From NCBI RefSeq assembly GCF_004296405.1, contig NZ_PSRR01000002.1, forward strand, positions 1 through 64,000: a stretch of 64,000 nucleotides of DNA, read 5' to 3'. The notes beneath the pieces were generated by a model that did not search any database, had not been told where the DNA came from, and worked only from the letters and a program-made list of their open reading frames with translations. This DNA comes from Bradyrhizobium sp. Leo170. Lineage in GTDB: Bacteria > Pseudomonadota > Alphaproteobacteria > Rhizobiales > Xanthobacteraceae. The number at the start of each line of letters is the position of its first letter. Within the stretch, counting starts at the first letter, position 1. Below, piece by piece: positions 53,274 to 61,623 of the stretch. A program made the translations under genes and the position numbers.

Positions 53274-54335
53274 TCAGGCCGTGGCTCTGACCGGCGTTAC
53301 AGAGGTTCGCCTCCCGGTCAGCGAAACGGGCCGGCCCTGGTCGGCAATCGAGCGTGATGCCGCCTCGAGAATTTCGATCACACGCAGGCCCGACATGCCG
53401 CCGGAGATCGGGGGCAATCCAGTACGCACGCAATCGATAAAATGCTCGATCTCGGTCTGCAGCGCCTCCTTCGCGGAGATGTGAGGCGCCCACATGTCGC
53501 CAGCCCGATATCCAATCCGGAATTGATGGGCGTCTTCGGACGGCTCGTCGAGGGTGATGCCCTTGTCATAGACCTTGATCTTCTCGGTCGGCTCAAGATC
53601 GTCATAGACGATCATCTTCTTGCTCCCGCCTACGAAGGTCTGACGGACTTTGATGGGCGAGAGCCAGTTGACGCTCACATGAGCCACGCACTTGCTATCG
53701 AAGAACAGCGTGATATGCGCCATGTTCTCCGGCGTGCCGGCCACATGGCAAGATCCCGTCGCCGAGACGGCCACGGGGTCCTCGTTCAAGATATACTGAA
53801 TGATCGAGACATCATGGACCGCAAGGTCCCATATGACGTTCACATCGCTCTGGAATAGGCCAAGGCTCGAGCGCGTGCTGTCGTAATAATAGATCTCGCC
53901 GAGCTCTTCCTTAAGCACCAGTTCGCGGATTTTCTGAACCGCCGGCGTATAGAGGAAGGTGTGGTCGACCATCAGCGTTAGCCTTCGCCGATCGGCCTCG
54001 TCGATAAGTCGGCGTACAAGATCCGCGCTTGGCGCCAGTGGCTTCTCCACCAGAACGTGCTTGCCGGCCTTCAGAGCTGCAAGCGCCAACTCGTAATGCG
54101 TTCGCACCGGTGTGGCGATCGCGATCGCATCGATGCTCGGATCCTTGAGCAAGTCCTCGTAGCGGTCAGTGGTGGCCACGCCCGGGTAGAGGCGCGTGCT
54201 CGCCGCAAGCTTGCCCGGATCGAGGTCGGCGATCGCAACGAGGCGAGCGGAAGGGTTGTTGACGAAGTTGCGTACAAGATTCGGCCCCCAATAGCCGTAT
54301 CCAACGACGCCCATACCAACGCGGATGTCTTGCAT
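53274..54335 (-). CDS. Gfo/Idh/MocA-family sugar-nucleotide dehydrogenase (WbpB/WlbA-like)
   Basis: A 353-residue protein. VGMGVVGYGYWGPNLVRNF holds the NAD-binding motif (about residues 6-24). IAIATPVRTHYELAL and HVLVEKPLAPS (Lys98 of the EKP motif) follow, and VNVIWDLAVHDVSIIQYI carries the catalytic His region. The GYGYWGPN and EKP...WDLAVHD combination is typical of the WbpB/WlbA group, which oxidises UDP-GlcNAcA at C3. The product would feed the WbpE-like aminotransferase and WbpD-like acetyltransferase nearby. A WbpA-type UDP-GlcNAc 6-dehydrogenase was not found in the window. It lies about 200 bases after the T1SS-3 adaptor gene. Confidence 0.87.
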   Translation of the reverse strand: MQDIRVGMGVVGYGYWGPNLVRNFVNNPSARLVAIADLDPGKLAASTRLYPGVATTDRYEDLLKDPSIDAIAIATPVRTHYELALAALKAGKHVLVEKPLAPSADLVRRLIDEADRRRLTLMVDHTFLYTPAVQKIRELVLKEELGEIYYYDSTRSSLGLFQSDVNVIWDLAVHDVSIIQYILNEDPVAVSATGSCHVAGTPENMAHITLFFDSKCVAHVSVNWLSPIKVRQTFVGGSKKMIVYDDLEPTEKIKVYDKGITLDEPSEDAHQFRIGYRAGDMWAPHISAKEALQTEIEHFIDCVRTGLPPISGGMSGLRVIEILEAASRSIADQGRPVSLTGRRTSVTPVRATA

Positions 54336-54531
54336 GAAAATGTCCTCAATTTCTTGGATATGAGATCAGTGACCGTGCTCCCGCAGCCAGCACCGCTGTA
54401 AACCTCTCGGCGCGTAGTCCACCAAGCTCGACGTCCATGACCGCTCGTTCGCGGTCACGGGCACCACCAGCAGGCGACTGGCATTGGATTCCAACTTCAT
54501 GAAATGCCCGATGTGCAATTTGTGTCTGCAA

Positions 54532-55950
54532 CTAGTATTCGCGGATACTTTCATCCAGGCCGCGAAGTAATGGATAGAGGAAATAGGACATCACGCTGCG
54601 CCGCCCGACTTTCATCTCGGCGGTCACCGCCATGCCGGCGATGAATTGAGCGCGCTCCGCCGGCAGCCGAAGGTGCGTATCGGACAAGTCGACCAATACG
54701 CGGTAATAGGGAGCGGTCGGACGGTGCGCACCTTCGGCTTTCGGATCCGGCGGGAACGAGTCCTGGCTGATGACGGCTACCTCGCCTTTGGCTGTCCCGT
54801 ATTTCTGGAACGGAAAGGCATCAAACTTGATCCGGACAGGCTGGCCGACCGAAACCTGGCCGACGTCTTTGCCCTCGACATTAACCTCGGCCCGCAGCGG
54901 CACATCGCGGGGAACAAGTACGAACATCGGCTCGGCCTCACGGGCGACCGAACCGACAGTTCGGTTGGCAATATCGAGCACGATTGCATCGGCCGGCGCC
55001 TTCAACACGATCAACTGCCGGCGAAGCTCAGCCTTCTTCAGATCTTCCGCCGCGCTATCCCGCTTCGCCAGCGTCTCCACGAGGTCCTGATAAGCCGTCT
55101 TGCGAAAATCCTCGGCGTAGACCTTCTGGTCCGCCTCGGCTTTGTCGAGACGATGCGTATAATCGGCGATATTGCCGCGGACGCGGGCCAGATTGCTTTC
55201 GACATCGAGGCGAGCATCGCGCGACAGCAGCAAGTTCAGCTTCGAGCCGACTTCCTTGTCCATCAGCGTCGCGCGCATGACCTCGATCGATTTCATCGTT
55301 TCGAGCCGCTGAAGCAGCACTGTCTCTTCGTTCTCCGCAGTCTTCAGATTGGCGCGTGCGGACGCAATTTGCGCTTGATAGTTCTCCACCTGCGCATCGT
55401 AGGCCGCCTGGCGTTGCAGAAACATCTTGCGCTGCAGGACCTGGTCGGCGTTGGCGGATTCGCCGACCACATACTCCTCACGATTCAACTCAGCCTTGAG
55501 ACGGTCAATTGCGGCATTGAACACACCGACCTTGCTGCTCAACTGGTCGAGATCCGCCTGCGAGAATGTCGGATCGAGCGTCGCCAGCAGGTCGCCGCGA
55601 TTGACCCGGTCGCCGGGCTTGACATGTATCTCGCGGATGACAGAGGTCTCGAGCGGCTGGACGACGAGATTGGGGCGCGTGGTGACCAGCTTGCCCTGCG
55701 CCGTCACGATCATGTCAACCTGCGACCCCGCGGCCCAGCCGATCGCGGTGAGTATCAGAGCCAGGACGCAATAGAGCGTCACGCGGGCGATCCGCGGCGG
55801 CGCCCGATGCTCGACCTCGATCGCGTCGGATTGGAATTCCGTCACTACCTGCGGCCGGCGCCTGGTGGGCCGGAATAGCCCGCGCCGCCGCCGTTCGGTC
55901 GTCCGCACCGGAGCGTTTGCATCGCTGCCGGATTTCTCAGGCTTGGTCAT
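54532..55950 (-). CDS. HlyD-family periplasmic adaptor, T1SS-3
   Basis: A 472-residue protein. A basic cytoplasmic tail (ERRRRGLFRPTRRRPQ) precedes one membrane helix (VTLYCVLALILTAIGWAAG, about residues 57-75). VKPGDRVNRGDLLATLDPTF is the lipoyl half-motif, followed by a long coiled-coil hairpin (about 135-320) and LKAPADAIVLDIANRTVGSV. It resembles the T1SS-1 adaptor. The ATG at 55950 overlaps the ABC stop as ATGA, fixing the start and indicating translational coupling. It should bridge the T1SS-3 exporter to an outer-membrane channel encoded elsewhere. Confidence 0.92.
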   Translation of the reverse strand: MTKPEKSGSDANAPVRTTERRRRGLFRPTRRRPQVVTEFQSDAIEVEHRAPPRIARVTLYCVLALILTAIGWAAGSQVDMIVTAQGKLVTTRPNLVVQPLETSVIREIHVKPGDRVNRGDLLATLDPTFSQADLDQLSSKVGVFNAAIDRLKAELNREEYVVGESANADQVLQRKMFLQRQAAYDAQVENYQAQIASARANLKTAENEETVLLQRLETMKSIEVMRATLMDKEVGSKLNLLLSRDARLDVESNLARVRGNIADYTHRLDKAEADQKVYAEDFRKTAYQDLVETLAKRDSAAEDLKKAELRRQLIVLKAPADAIVLDIANRTVGSVAREAEPMFVLVPRDVPLRAEVNVEGKDVGQVSVGQPVRIKFDAFPFQKYGTAKGEVAVISQDSFPPDPKAEGAHRPTAPYYRVLVDLSDTHLRLPAERAQFIAGMAVTAEMKVGRRSVMSYFLYPLLRGLDESIREY

Positions 55951-58169
55951 GCGATCTGCTTCGTCTGCTGGTTCCAGAGATGTCGGTAAATCATGCACTT
56001 CGAAAGCAACCGGTCGTGATGATCGACGTCGACGATCCGGCCGCGGTCGATCACGAGAATCTGGTTCGCGTCTGCGAGCATCGACAGCCGGTGCGAGACG
56101 ATGATGACGGTACGCCCCTCAGCGATACGGCGCAGGTTGCGCCGGATGATCATCTCGCTTTCGGAATCGAGCGCGCTCGTTGCCTCGTCCAGAATCAGGA
56201 TGCGCGGGTTGACGATCAGCGCCCTCGCGATCGCGAGACGCTGCTTCTGTCCGCCCGACAGGTTCGAGGCATCCTCCTCCAGCATGGTGTCGAAGCCTCG
56301 CGGGAGCCGTTCGATGAATTCATCGGCTCCTGCGAGCTGGGCCGCGCGGACGACCTCTGCAAAGGTCGCGTCGCGCTTCACGCAGGCGATATTGTCGCGA
56401 ACCGTGCCGCGAAACAGGAAATTATCCTGCAAGACCAATCCGAGATTTTGGCGCAGATGGGCGAGATCGAGCTCCCTCGAATCGTATCCGTCGACGCGCA
56501 GCAGGCCCTGCTGCACCGGATACATCCCGGAAATGAGCCGCGTTAGCGTGGTCTTGCCGGAGCCGCTTCGGCCGACGATCCCGAATATCGATCCCGGGGC
56601 GATGGAGAACGAGACATCATCCAGCGCCGGCGCGCCTTCCGAGCCGTAGCGGAACGAGACATTCTCGAACTCGATCTTGCCGGCGAAGTCGGGCCGCAGC
56701 CCCTCGCGATTACCATCGCGTTCGGGCTTCTGGTTCATCACCTCGCCCAGCATCTTCACCGCCAGCGCGACTTCCTGATATTCATGAACCATGGTCACCA
56801 ACTGGACCAGCGGTCCCGACACGCGCCCCGCCAGCATATTGAAGGCGACCAGCGCGCCAATGGTCATCTCGCCGCTGAAGACGTCGAGCGCTCCAAAGGA
56901 GATGATGCCGAGCGTCATCATCTTCTCAAGAAATCCGGTGGTCGACTGGGCGGCGGCAGAAATCTTCTCGACGCCGAATCGCATCGTCACCGACTGGGCG
57001 CAGCGATCGTCCCAGACCCTGCCCTGCAGCGGCTCCATCGCCAGCGACTTCACCGTGCGCATGCCGTGCACGGTCTCGACCAGCAGAGCCTGACGCGCAC
57101 CTTCCGCTTGGTAGAGATTATAGAGACGGCGCCGGAACGGTCCCATCAGCAGCGCAACGACCATGCCGCTCGCGGCAGTGAAGGCCAGCACCATGCATGT
57201 CAGTTTGACGCTGTAGAACGCCAGCACCGGGAGGAAGACGAACAGCGACAGCGCGTCGAGCGTGGTCAGGAACAGACGGCCGGTCAGGAACTCGCGAATT
57301 CGCGCCGCCTGCTGCATGTGCTTCACCAGGACGCCGGCCGAAATGTGCTCAAAGAAAGTCACGGGCAGGCCAAGGAGGTGACCGAACGTCTTGGTCGCCA
57401 CCCGGATATCGACCTTGTTCGTCGCATAGAGCAAAAGATAGCGTCGCAGAAAGCCGAATATCGCGTCGAACGCCAGCGCGGCAGTCGCACCGGCTGCCAG
57501 CACATAGAGCGTAGTGAAGCTCTCGTGCACAAGGACCTTGTCGATGACGAGCTGGAAGAAGATCGGTGTCGCGAGCCCCAGTGCATAGAGCATGATGGCG
57601 GCGATCGCGACGTCGACAAACAGGCGCCACTGACGGGCCAGTTCGGGGATGAACCAGCGCAGCCCAAACGCCGGCCGATGGTCCGAAGCAAGCCGCTCGC
57701 GCTTGATCAGGATGGCCTCGCCACCCCATCGGGTGCAGAACGTATCCCTGTCGACGATCAGAGGCTCGTCCCGGCGCTCGGCGAGCGGATCGAACACGCT
57801 AACTGCTTCCGCACCATCGGCTCCCTGCCCTGCCCCGAGAACGACGATCCAGTTGCCGTTCGAAAGTCGGAGCAGAGCCGGATAAGCCTCTCCCAACCGA
57901 AACAGCGCCCCCCAGTCAAGCTGCGTGCGCGTTGCGCGCATGCCCGCTTCCTTCGCCATGCGCAGCAGTCGAGTTGCCGAGACGGGAACCCCGTCGATGG
58001 CGTAGCTGTGCTTGAGCCGCTCAACCGGCAGATCGACGCCGTGATAGGCGGCGACCTTTGCGAGACATTCAAGTTCTGTCCGCAAGGCCGGGCGCAAGGT
58101 CTCGTCGGCGCTCACAGGCGACGCTTCCGCGCCCGTGAGGTCGGCTTCAACGGAAATTGCTTGAGACAT
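55947..58169 (-). CDS. T1SS-3 ABC transporter with degenerate C39-like domain
   Basis: A 740-residue HlyB-type exporter. The N-terminal C39-like domain (about residues 25-155) retains its fold pattern (ELECLAKVAAYHGVDL, then NGNWIVVLGAG), but the expected His is Trp and no catalytic Cys is in place, so it should bind rather than cleave cargo. The membrane domain spans about 170-460. The ATPase part has Walker A GRSGSGKTT, signature LSGGQKQRLAIARAL, Walker B ILILDEATSALD and SHRLSM. It overlaps the small upstream gene by 23 bases and the adaptor gene by four. No RTX cargo gene lies next to it. Confidence 0.93.
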   Translation of the reverse strand: MSQAISVEADLTGAEASPVSADETLRPALRTELECLAKVAAYHGVDLPVERLKHSYAIDGVPVSATRLLRMAKEAGMRATRTQLDWGALFRLGEAYPALLRLSNGNWIVVLGAGQGADGAEAVSVFDPLAERRDEPLIVDRDTFCTRWGGEAILIKRERLASDHRPAFGLRWFIPELARQWRLFVDVAIAAIMLYALGLATPIFFQLVIDKVLVHESFTTLYVLAAGATAALAFDAIFGFLRRYLLLYATNKVDIRVATKTFGHLLGLPVTFFEHISAGVLVKHMQQAARIREFLTGRLFLTTLDALSLFVFLPVLAFYSVKLTCMVLAFTAASGMVVALLMGPFRRRLYNLYQAEGARQALLVETVHGMRTVKSLAMEPLQGRVWDDRCAQSVTMRFGVEKISAAAQSTTGFLEKMMTLGIISFGALDVFSGEMTIGALVAFNMLAGRVSGPLVQLVTMVHEYQEVALAVKMLGEVMNQKPERDGNREGLRPDFAGKIEFENVSFRYGSEGAPALDDVSFSIAPGSIFGIVGRSGSGKTTLTRLISGMYPVQQGLLRVDGYDSRELDLAHLRQNLGLVLQDNFLFRGTVRDNIACVKRDATFAEVVRAAQLAGADEFIERLPRGFDTMLEEDASNLSGGQKQRLAIARALIVNPRILILDEATSALDSESEMIIRRNLRRIAEGRTVIIVSHRLSMLADANQILVIDRGRIVDVDHHDRLLSKCMIYRHLWNQQTKQIA

Positions 58170-58473
58170 TGGGGGACCGTGGGCTGTTGGGCGGTTCGCG
58201 ATCCGTCGAAGTGGTCGGGGCCTGGCCGGCCTGTCCTTTCGGCGGATTGCGCCGCACCGCGCCGGCGTCGACCAATCCCTGCAGCGCGTTCTGCATCACC
58301 TCGACTGAGTTCGCGAACGACTCCACGGAAAAGATCAGCCTTTGCCGGAACACCTTCTTCGGCGCATTGTTGGCGTCGCGTTCGGTCGGCGAAAGGCTGA
58401 CCAGATCGACACGGACGATCGATCCGCCAATGGTGATCTCTTCCACCCCGTCAGTATAGAGCTCGTCGTGCAT
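58147..58473 (-). CDS. Small protein of unknown function, first gene of the T1SS-3 operon
   Basis: A 108-residue protein starting MHDELYTDGVEEITIGGSIV. The ATG has GGAGG at about six bases, a strong ribosome-binding site. The first 75 residues look folded: beta-strands with IVRVDLVSLSPTERD, RQRLIFSVESFANSVEVMQ and a helix ending GLVDAGAV. The tail is proline- and serine-rich. It has no signal peptide, no membrane helix and no RTX repeat. Its end overlaps the ABC gene by 23 bases, so it is tightly coupled to the exporter. It might be a cargo chaperone or regulator; I do not recognise the family. Confidence 0.75.
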   Translation of the reverse strand: MHDELYTDGVEEITIGGSIVRVDLVSLSPTERDANNAPKKVFRQRLIFSVESFANSVEVMQNALQGLVDAGAVRRNPPKGQAGQAPTTSTDREPPNSPRSPNVSSNFR

Positions 58474-58733
58474 CAAAGCCTCCAATGCTGCCAACTTCAG
58501 CCCCGCGCCGACCTGCAGCCAGGGGATCGACGCTGACGGTAGTCACGGACCTGGAGCGGCCGAGCGAGAACCGGGCTGTTTTGCTTCGATATCCGTCCGG
58601 CATCCGCGGAAATGGCGGGAAGCCGAAAAGCTGGGCATCGGAGTCCTCAAACAAGCCGCATGGTTCCCCGTCTCAGCATCTCCAACACCCGAAATGACCA
58701 ACCGGATACTCCGGCAATAAATAAAGATCGCAG

Positions 58734-59085
58734 CAAATTAAATGTCAATCGATTATGTCGCTATCACACGACATATATATTATCTCGGACGTTACCGATC
58801 GCTGAATCTAGATTCGGGGAACCGCCACGCAGCTTCCGCTCAACCCATTCACGAACAAGCCTGTTTCCTGGCTGAATGAAGATTTTACTACAGAGTAAGC
58901 CTTAATTCGCTTATGGCGGCCACGGACGAACCTCCCGCTCTCCGCGATTTTGCGGAGATGCTTGCGGAGATTACTCAAACGTCCCACACATTAAATAGCC
59001 GCGAAAAATACCCGCGAACGGCCACATTCAGCATCCGCAAATTAACCATCTTACATTTAATTTGAACAAACCACATTTTCCGGTA
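58734..59085. promoter_or_regulatory. Divergent T1SS-3/exoP regulatory region with two motif copies
   Basis: The 720-base gap between the T1SS-3 operon (-) and the exoP-like gene (+) holds no recognised gene. It contains CAAATTAAA at 58734-58742, nearer the T1SS-3 side, and ATTAACCA-N7-TTTAATTTG at 59041-59064, followed by GGTATATTTATTAAG, about 130 bases before the exoP start. One copy per side suggests shared control of export and secretion genes (inference). Confidence 0.6.
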
Positions 59086-59193
59086 TATTTATTAAGTGCA
59101 GGGCAGCACGGCGCCCGGCATTCGGCGGGCCATGCCAAAACTTACGCTGGCGGCGGCACGGCGGGATTCACAGGTGGCGGAGGCGAACACCGA

Positions 59194-61527
59194 ATGCTCC
59201 AGAGCAACATGCTGCAACCCGACAGGCTTCGCGCACCCGCCTACAACGATGTGGCCGAGAGCGGAGGGATCGGCGAACTCATTAATACCGCTCTTGCATT
59301 CCTGCGACGTCAGTACGTCGTGATCATTCTTGCAACCGTACTCGGCATGGCCGCGTGCCTGATCTATCTGCGGATCACGCCGCCGACCTATACCGCCCTG
59401 GTCCAGGTCATGCTCGAGAATAGTGCCAAGGCGCAATTCATCCGGCAACAATCGATCTTGGCTGAGCCGGCCTTCGACCGCAGTCTGTTCGAAACTCAGG
59501 TAGAGGTCCTCAAATCGAGAGGGCTGGCAGTCCAGATCATCACTCAGTTCAACCTTGCCGACGACCCCGATTTCAAGCCATCGCCGCGGTCATTGCCGTC
59601 TGTGTTTCAGCGAGTTCGTGCTGTATTTGGATTGTCTCCGCCGCAGGATCTGCAACCGCCTCCGCCGAGCGAGCCGCAGGATGGCCTCATCAGTGCGTTT
59701 CAGGGCCGCGTCTCAGTAAACCGGATCAGCTTCAGCGATCTGATCGAGATCGGCTACAGTTCGAGCGACCCAGTACGAGCGGCCGAGATCGCCAACGCGA
59801 TCGCGAGCGTCTATCTTGCCGATCAGGAAAAAGCGAGGCAGGAGACAAATCGGCGGGCAAGGGAATGGATGCAGCAGAGGCTACAGGAGCTCGGAGAGCA
59901 GGCCCTCGTTGCTGAACGCGCGGTCAGTGCCTACAAGTCCAAGAACAACGTCATTTCCTCCGGGGGAAGGCCGATCGACGAGCAGCAGGTCTCGGACCTC
60001 AACGGCCGACTGGTCGCCGCGCGCGCGCAAACGTCCGAGGCGTTGGCGAAGTTGAACCGCTACGAGGCAATTCTGGAAGCCAACCCGGCGAACTCGCCAT
60101 CGATCGGCAATTTGGATGCAGGGGGCGCGGATGCACTTAACAGCCCCATCATCACCAATCTTCGCCAGCAATATCTAGAGCTCGAACGGCGCGTCGCCGA
60201 GTGGGCGCCACGTTTTGGCCGCGACCACGCCGCGGTGGTAAACTTACGAAATCGGATGCGCGAGCTTCGCGGGTCGATCCTCGACGAGGTCAAGCGGTAT
60301 GCGGAGACGAGCCGGAGCGAATTAGAGGTCGCCAAGCAACGGCAGCAGGAGATTGAGAAGCGAATGGCGGAGGCTGTGGAGCAGTCGCGCACGACAAACC
60401 TGGCCGAGATCACAATACGCGAATTGGAAAGCAAGGCGAAAAGCTTGCGCAGCCTGCACGATACGTTCCTGCAGCGCTATGTGGGCTCGGCGCAGCAAGA
60501 AGGTTTTCCTATCGCGGAAGCGCGGGTGATGTATCCCGCGGTGCCGCCGCAGAGCAAGAGCAAACCGAAGGGATCAGTCATCATGATGATGGGTCTATTC
60601 GGCGGCCTTGGGCTGGGCTTGGGGCTCGGCCTGTTCAGGGAAATGATGGATCGCGTCTTCCGTACGTCCTCGCAGATCGAAACCACGCTGGGATTACCGT
60701 GCCTGTCGCTGGTGCCGGCATTGCGGGCCGAAAAGCGGTCGTCGACAGCAAAGGCAGCGTCATGGAACTCCGATCATGACATGCGGCAGCGAAAGATTTC
60801 CACCGGTTCGACATTTCACAGGACCATCATCGGCAAGCCATTATCTCGGTACGCTGAGTCGATCCGCGCCATCAAACTCGCTATAGACCTCAATCCCAGC
60901 AAAGCCTCCAATCAGGTGATTGGCATCACCTCGGCCTTGCCCAATGAGGGTAAGACAACGGTCGCAGCCTCGCTCGCCCAGCTCATCGCCCATAGCGGCA
61001 AGAGCGTCATCGTCGTCGATTGCGACCTCCGAAACCCATCGCTTTCCGCCAGCCTCGCCGCGAACGCCACTACAGGCATCGTAGACGTCGTCACCCAGGG
61101 GAAGCAGATCGAGGAGACGATCTGGCGCGATCCGAAAACCAATCTGGCATTCCTGCCCGCCATCAGCCGGACACCGGTGCTTCACACCAGCGAGATGCTG
61201 GCGGCGGATTCGATGCGCAAGCTGTTCGATCAGCTAAGATCGACGTATGACTACGTCATCGTCGATCTTCCGCCACTGACCCCCCTGGTCGATGTGCGTT
61301 CGACGACAAGCTTCATCGACTGCTTCGTCCTGGTGGTGGAATGGGGACAGACGAAGGTCGACGTCGTCAAGCATGCGCTGCACACCGCCCCCAATATCCA
61401 CGAGTGCCTCATCGGAGCGGTTCTCAACAAGACCGACATTAAGGCGATGTCTCGCTACGACACGCACCGCAGCGACTACTATCGCGACGATCATTATATC
61501 CGCTACGGGCTGACCGTCTCCAACTGA
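59194..61527 (+). CDS. exoP: Polysaccharide co-polymerase / tyrosine autokinase (ExoP, Wzc-like)
   Basis: A 777-residue protein. A first membrane helix (YVVIILATVLGMAACLIYL, about residues 41-59) is followed by a Wzz domain (PPTYTALVQVMLEN), long coiled-coils (about 210-430), and a second helix (MMMGLFGGLGLGLGLGLF, near 465-482). The cytoplasmic BY-kinase part has Walker A SALPNEGKTT (about 580), Walker A' VIVVDCDLRNPS and Walker B YDYVIVDLPPL. The C-terminus is tyrosine-rich (YDTHRSDYYRDDHYIRY). It sets chain length and couples polymerisation to export by phosphorylation cycles. The ATG at 59194 follows GGAGG; an upstream TTG would translate the AT-rich promoter. A decayed copy of its 5' region lies at 43147-43486. 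Confidence 0.9.
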   Translation: MLQSNMLQPDRLRAPAYNDVAESGGIGELINTALAFLRRQYVVIILATVLGMAACLIYLRITPPTYTALVQVMLENSAKAQFIRQQSILAEPAFDRSLFETQVEVLKSRGLAVQIITQFNLADDPDFKPSPRSLPSVFQRVRAVFGLSPPQDLQPPPPSEPQDGLISAFQGRVSVNRISFSDLIEIGYSSSDPVRAAEIANAIASVYLADQEKARQETNRRAREWMQQRLQELGEQALVAERAVSAYKSKNNVISSGGRPIDEQQVSDLNGRLVAARAQTSEALAKLNRYEAILEANPANSPSIGNLDAGGADALNSPIITNLRQQYLELERRVAEWAPRFGRDHAAVVNLRNRMRELRGSILDEVKRYAETSRSELEVAKQRQQEIEKRMAEAVEQSRTTNLAEITIRELESKAKSLRSLHDTFLQRYVGSAQQEGFPIAEARVMYPAVPPQSKSKPKGSVIMMMGLFGGLGLGLGLGLFREMMDRVFRTSSQIETTLGLPCLSLVPALRAEKRSSTAKAASWNSDHDMRQRKISTGSTFHRTIIGKPLSRYAESIRAIKLAIDLNPSKASNQVIGITSALPNEGKTTVAASLAQLIAHSGKSVIVVDCDLRNPSLSASLAANATTGIVDVVTQGKQIEETIWRDPKTNLAFLPAISRTPVLHTSEMLAADSMRKLFDQLRSTYDYVIVDLPPLTPLVDVRSTTSFIDCFVLVVEWGQTKVDVVKHALHTAPNIHECLIGAVLNKTDIKAMSRYDTHRSDYYRDDHYIRYGLTVSN

Positions 61528-61623
61528 AGCGGATTCGATACCTGTCGGGGATCGGGCGCCCCCGCCCCTCCCCGCCATGTTGCATATCGGCAACAAGCAC
61601 CGGTTGCATTTCAGATTAACGCG

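Noticed and set aside
54646-55878. A 410-codon plus-strand open frame opposite the T1SS-3 adaptor gene
   Set aside because: Same situation: shadow of the coiled-coil adaptor gene, no domain.
56784-58400. A 538-codon plus-strand open frame opposite the T1SS-3 ABC gene
   Set aside because: It mirrors the ABC gene, has the composition of a GC-rich antisense frame and shows no domain; the minus-strand gene has all ABC motifs.
59062-59193. An upstream TTG start that would lengthen ExoP by 44 residues
   Set aside because: It would translate the AT-rich promoter tract that is shared, as non-coding sequence, with the decayed copy at 43147-43300, and the ATG at 59194 has a GGAGG ribosome-binding site.
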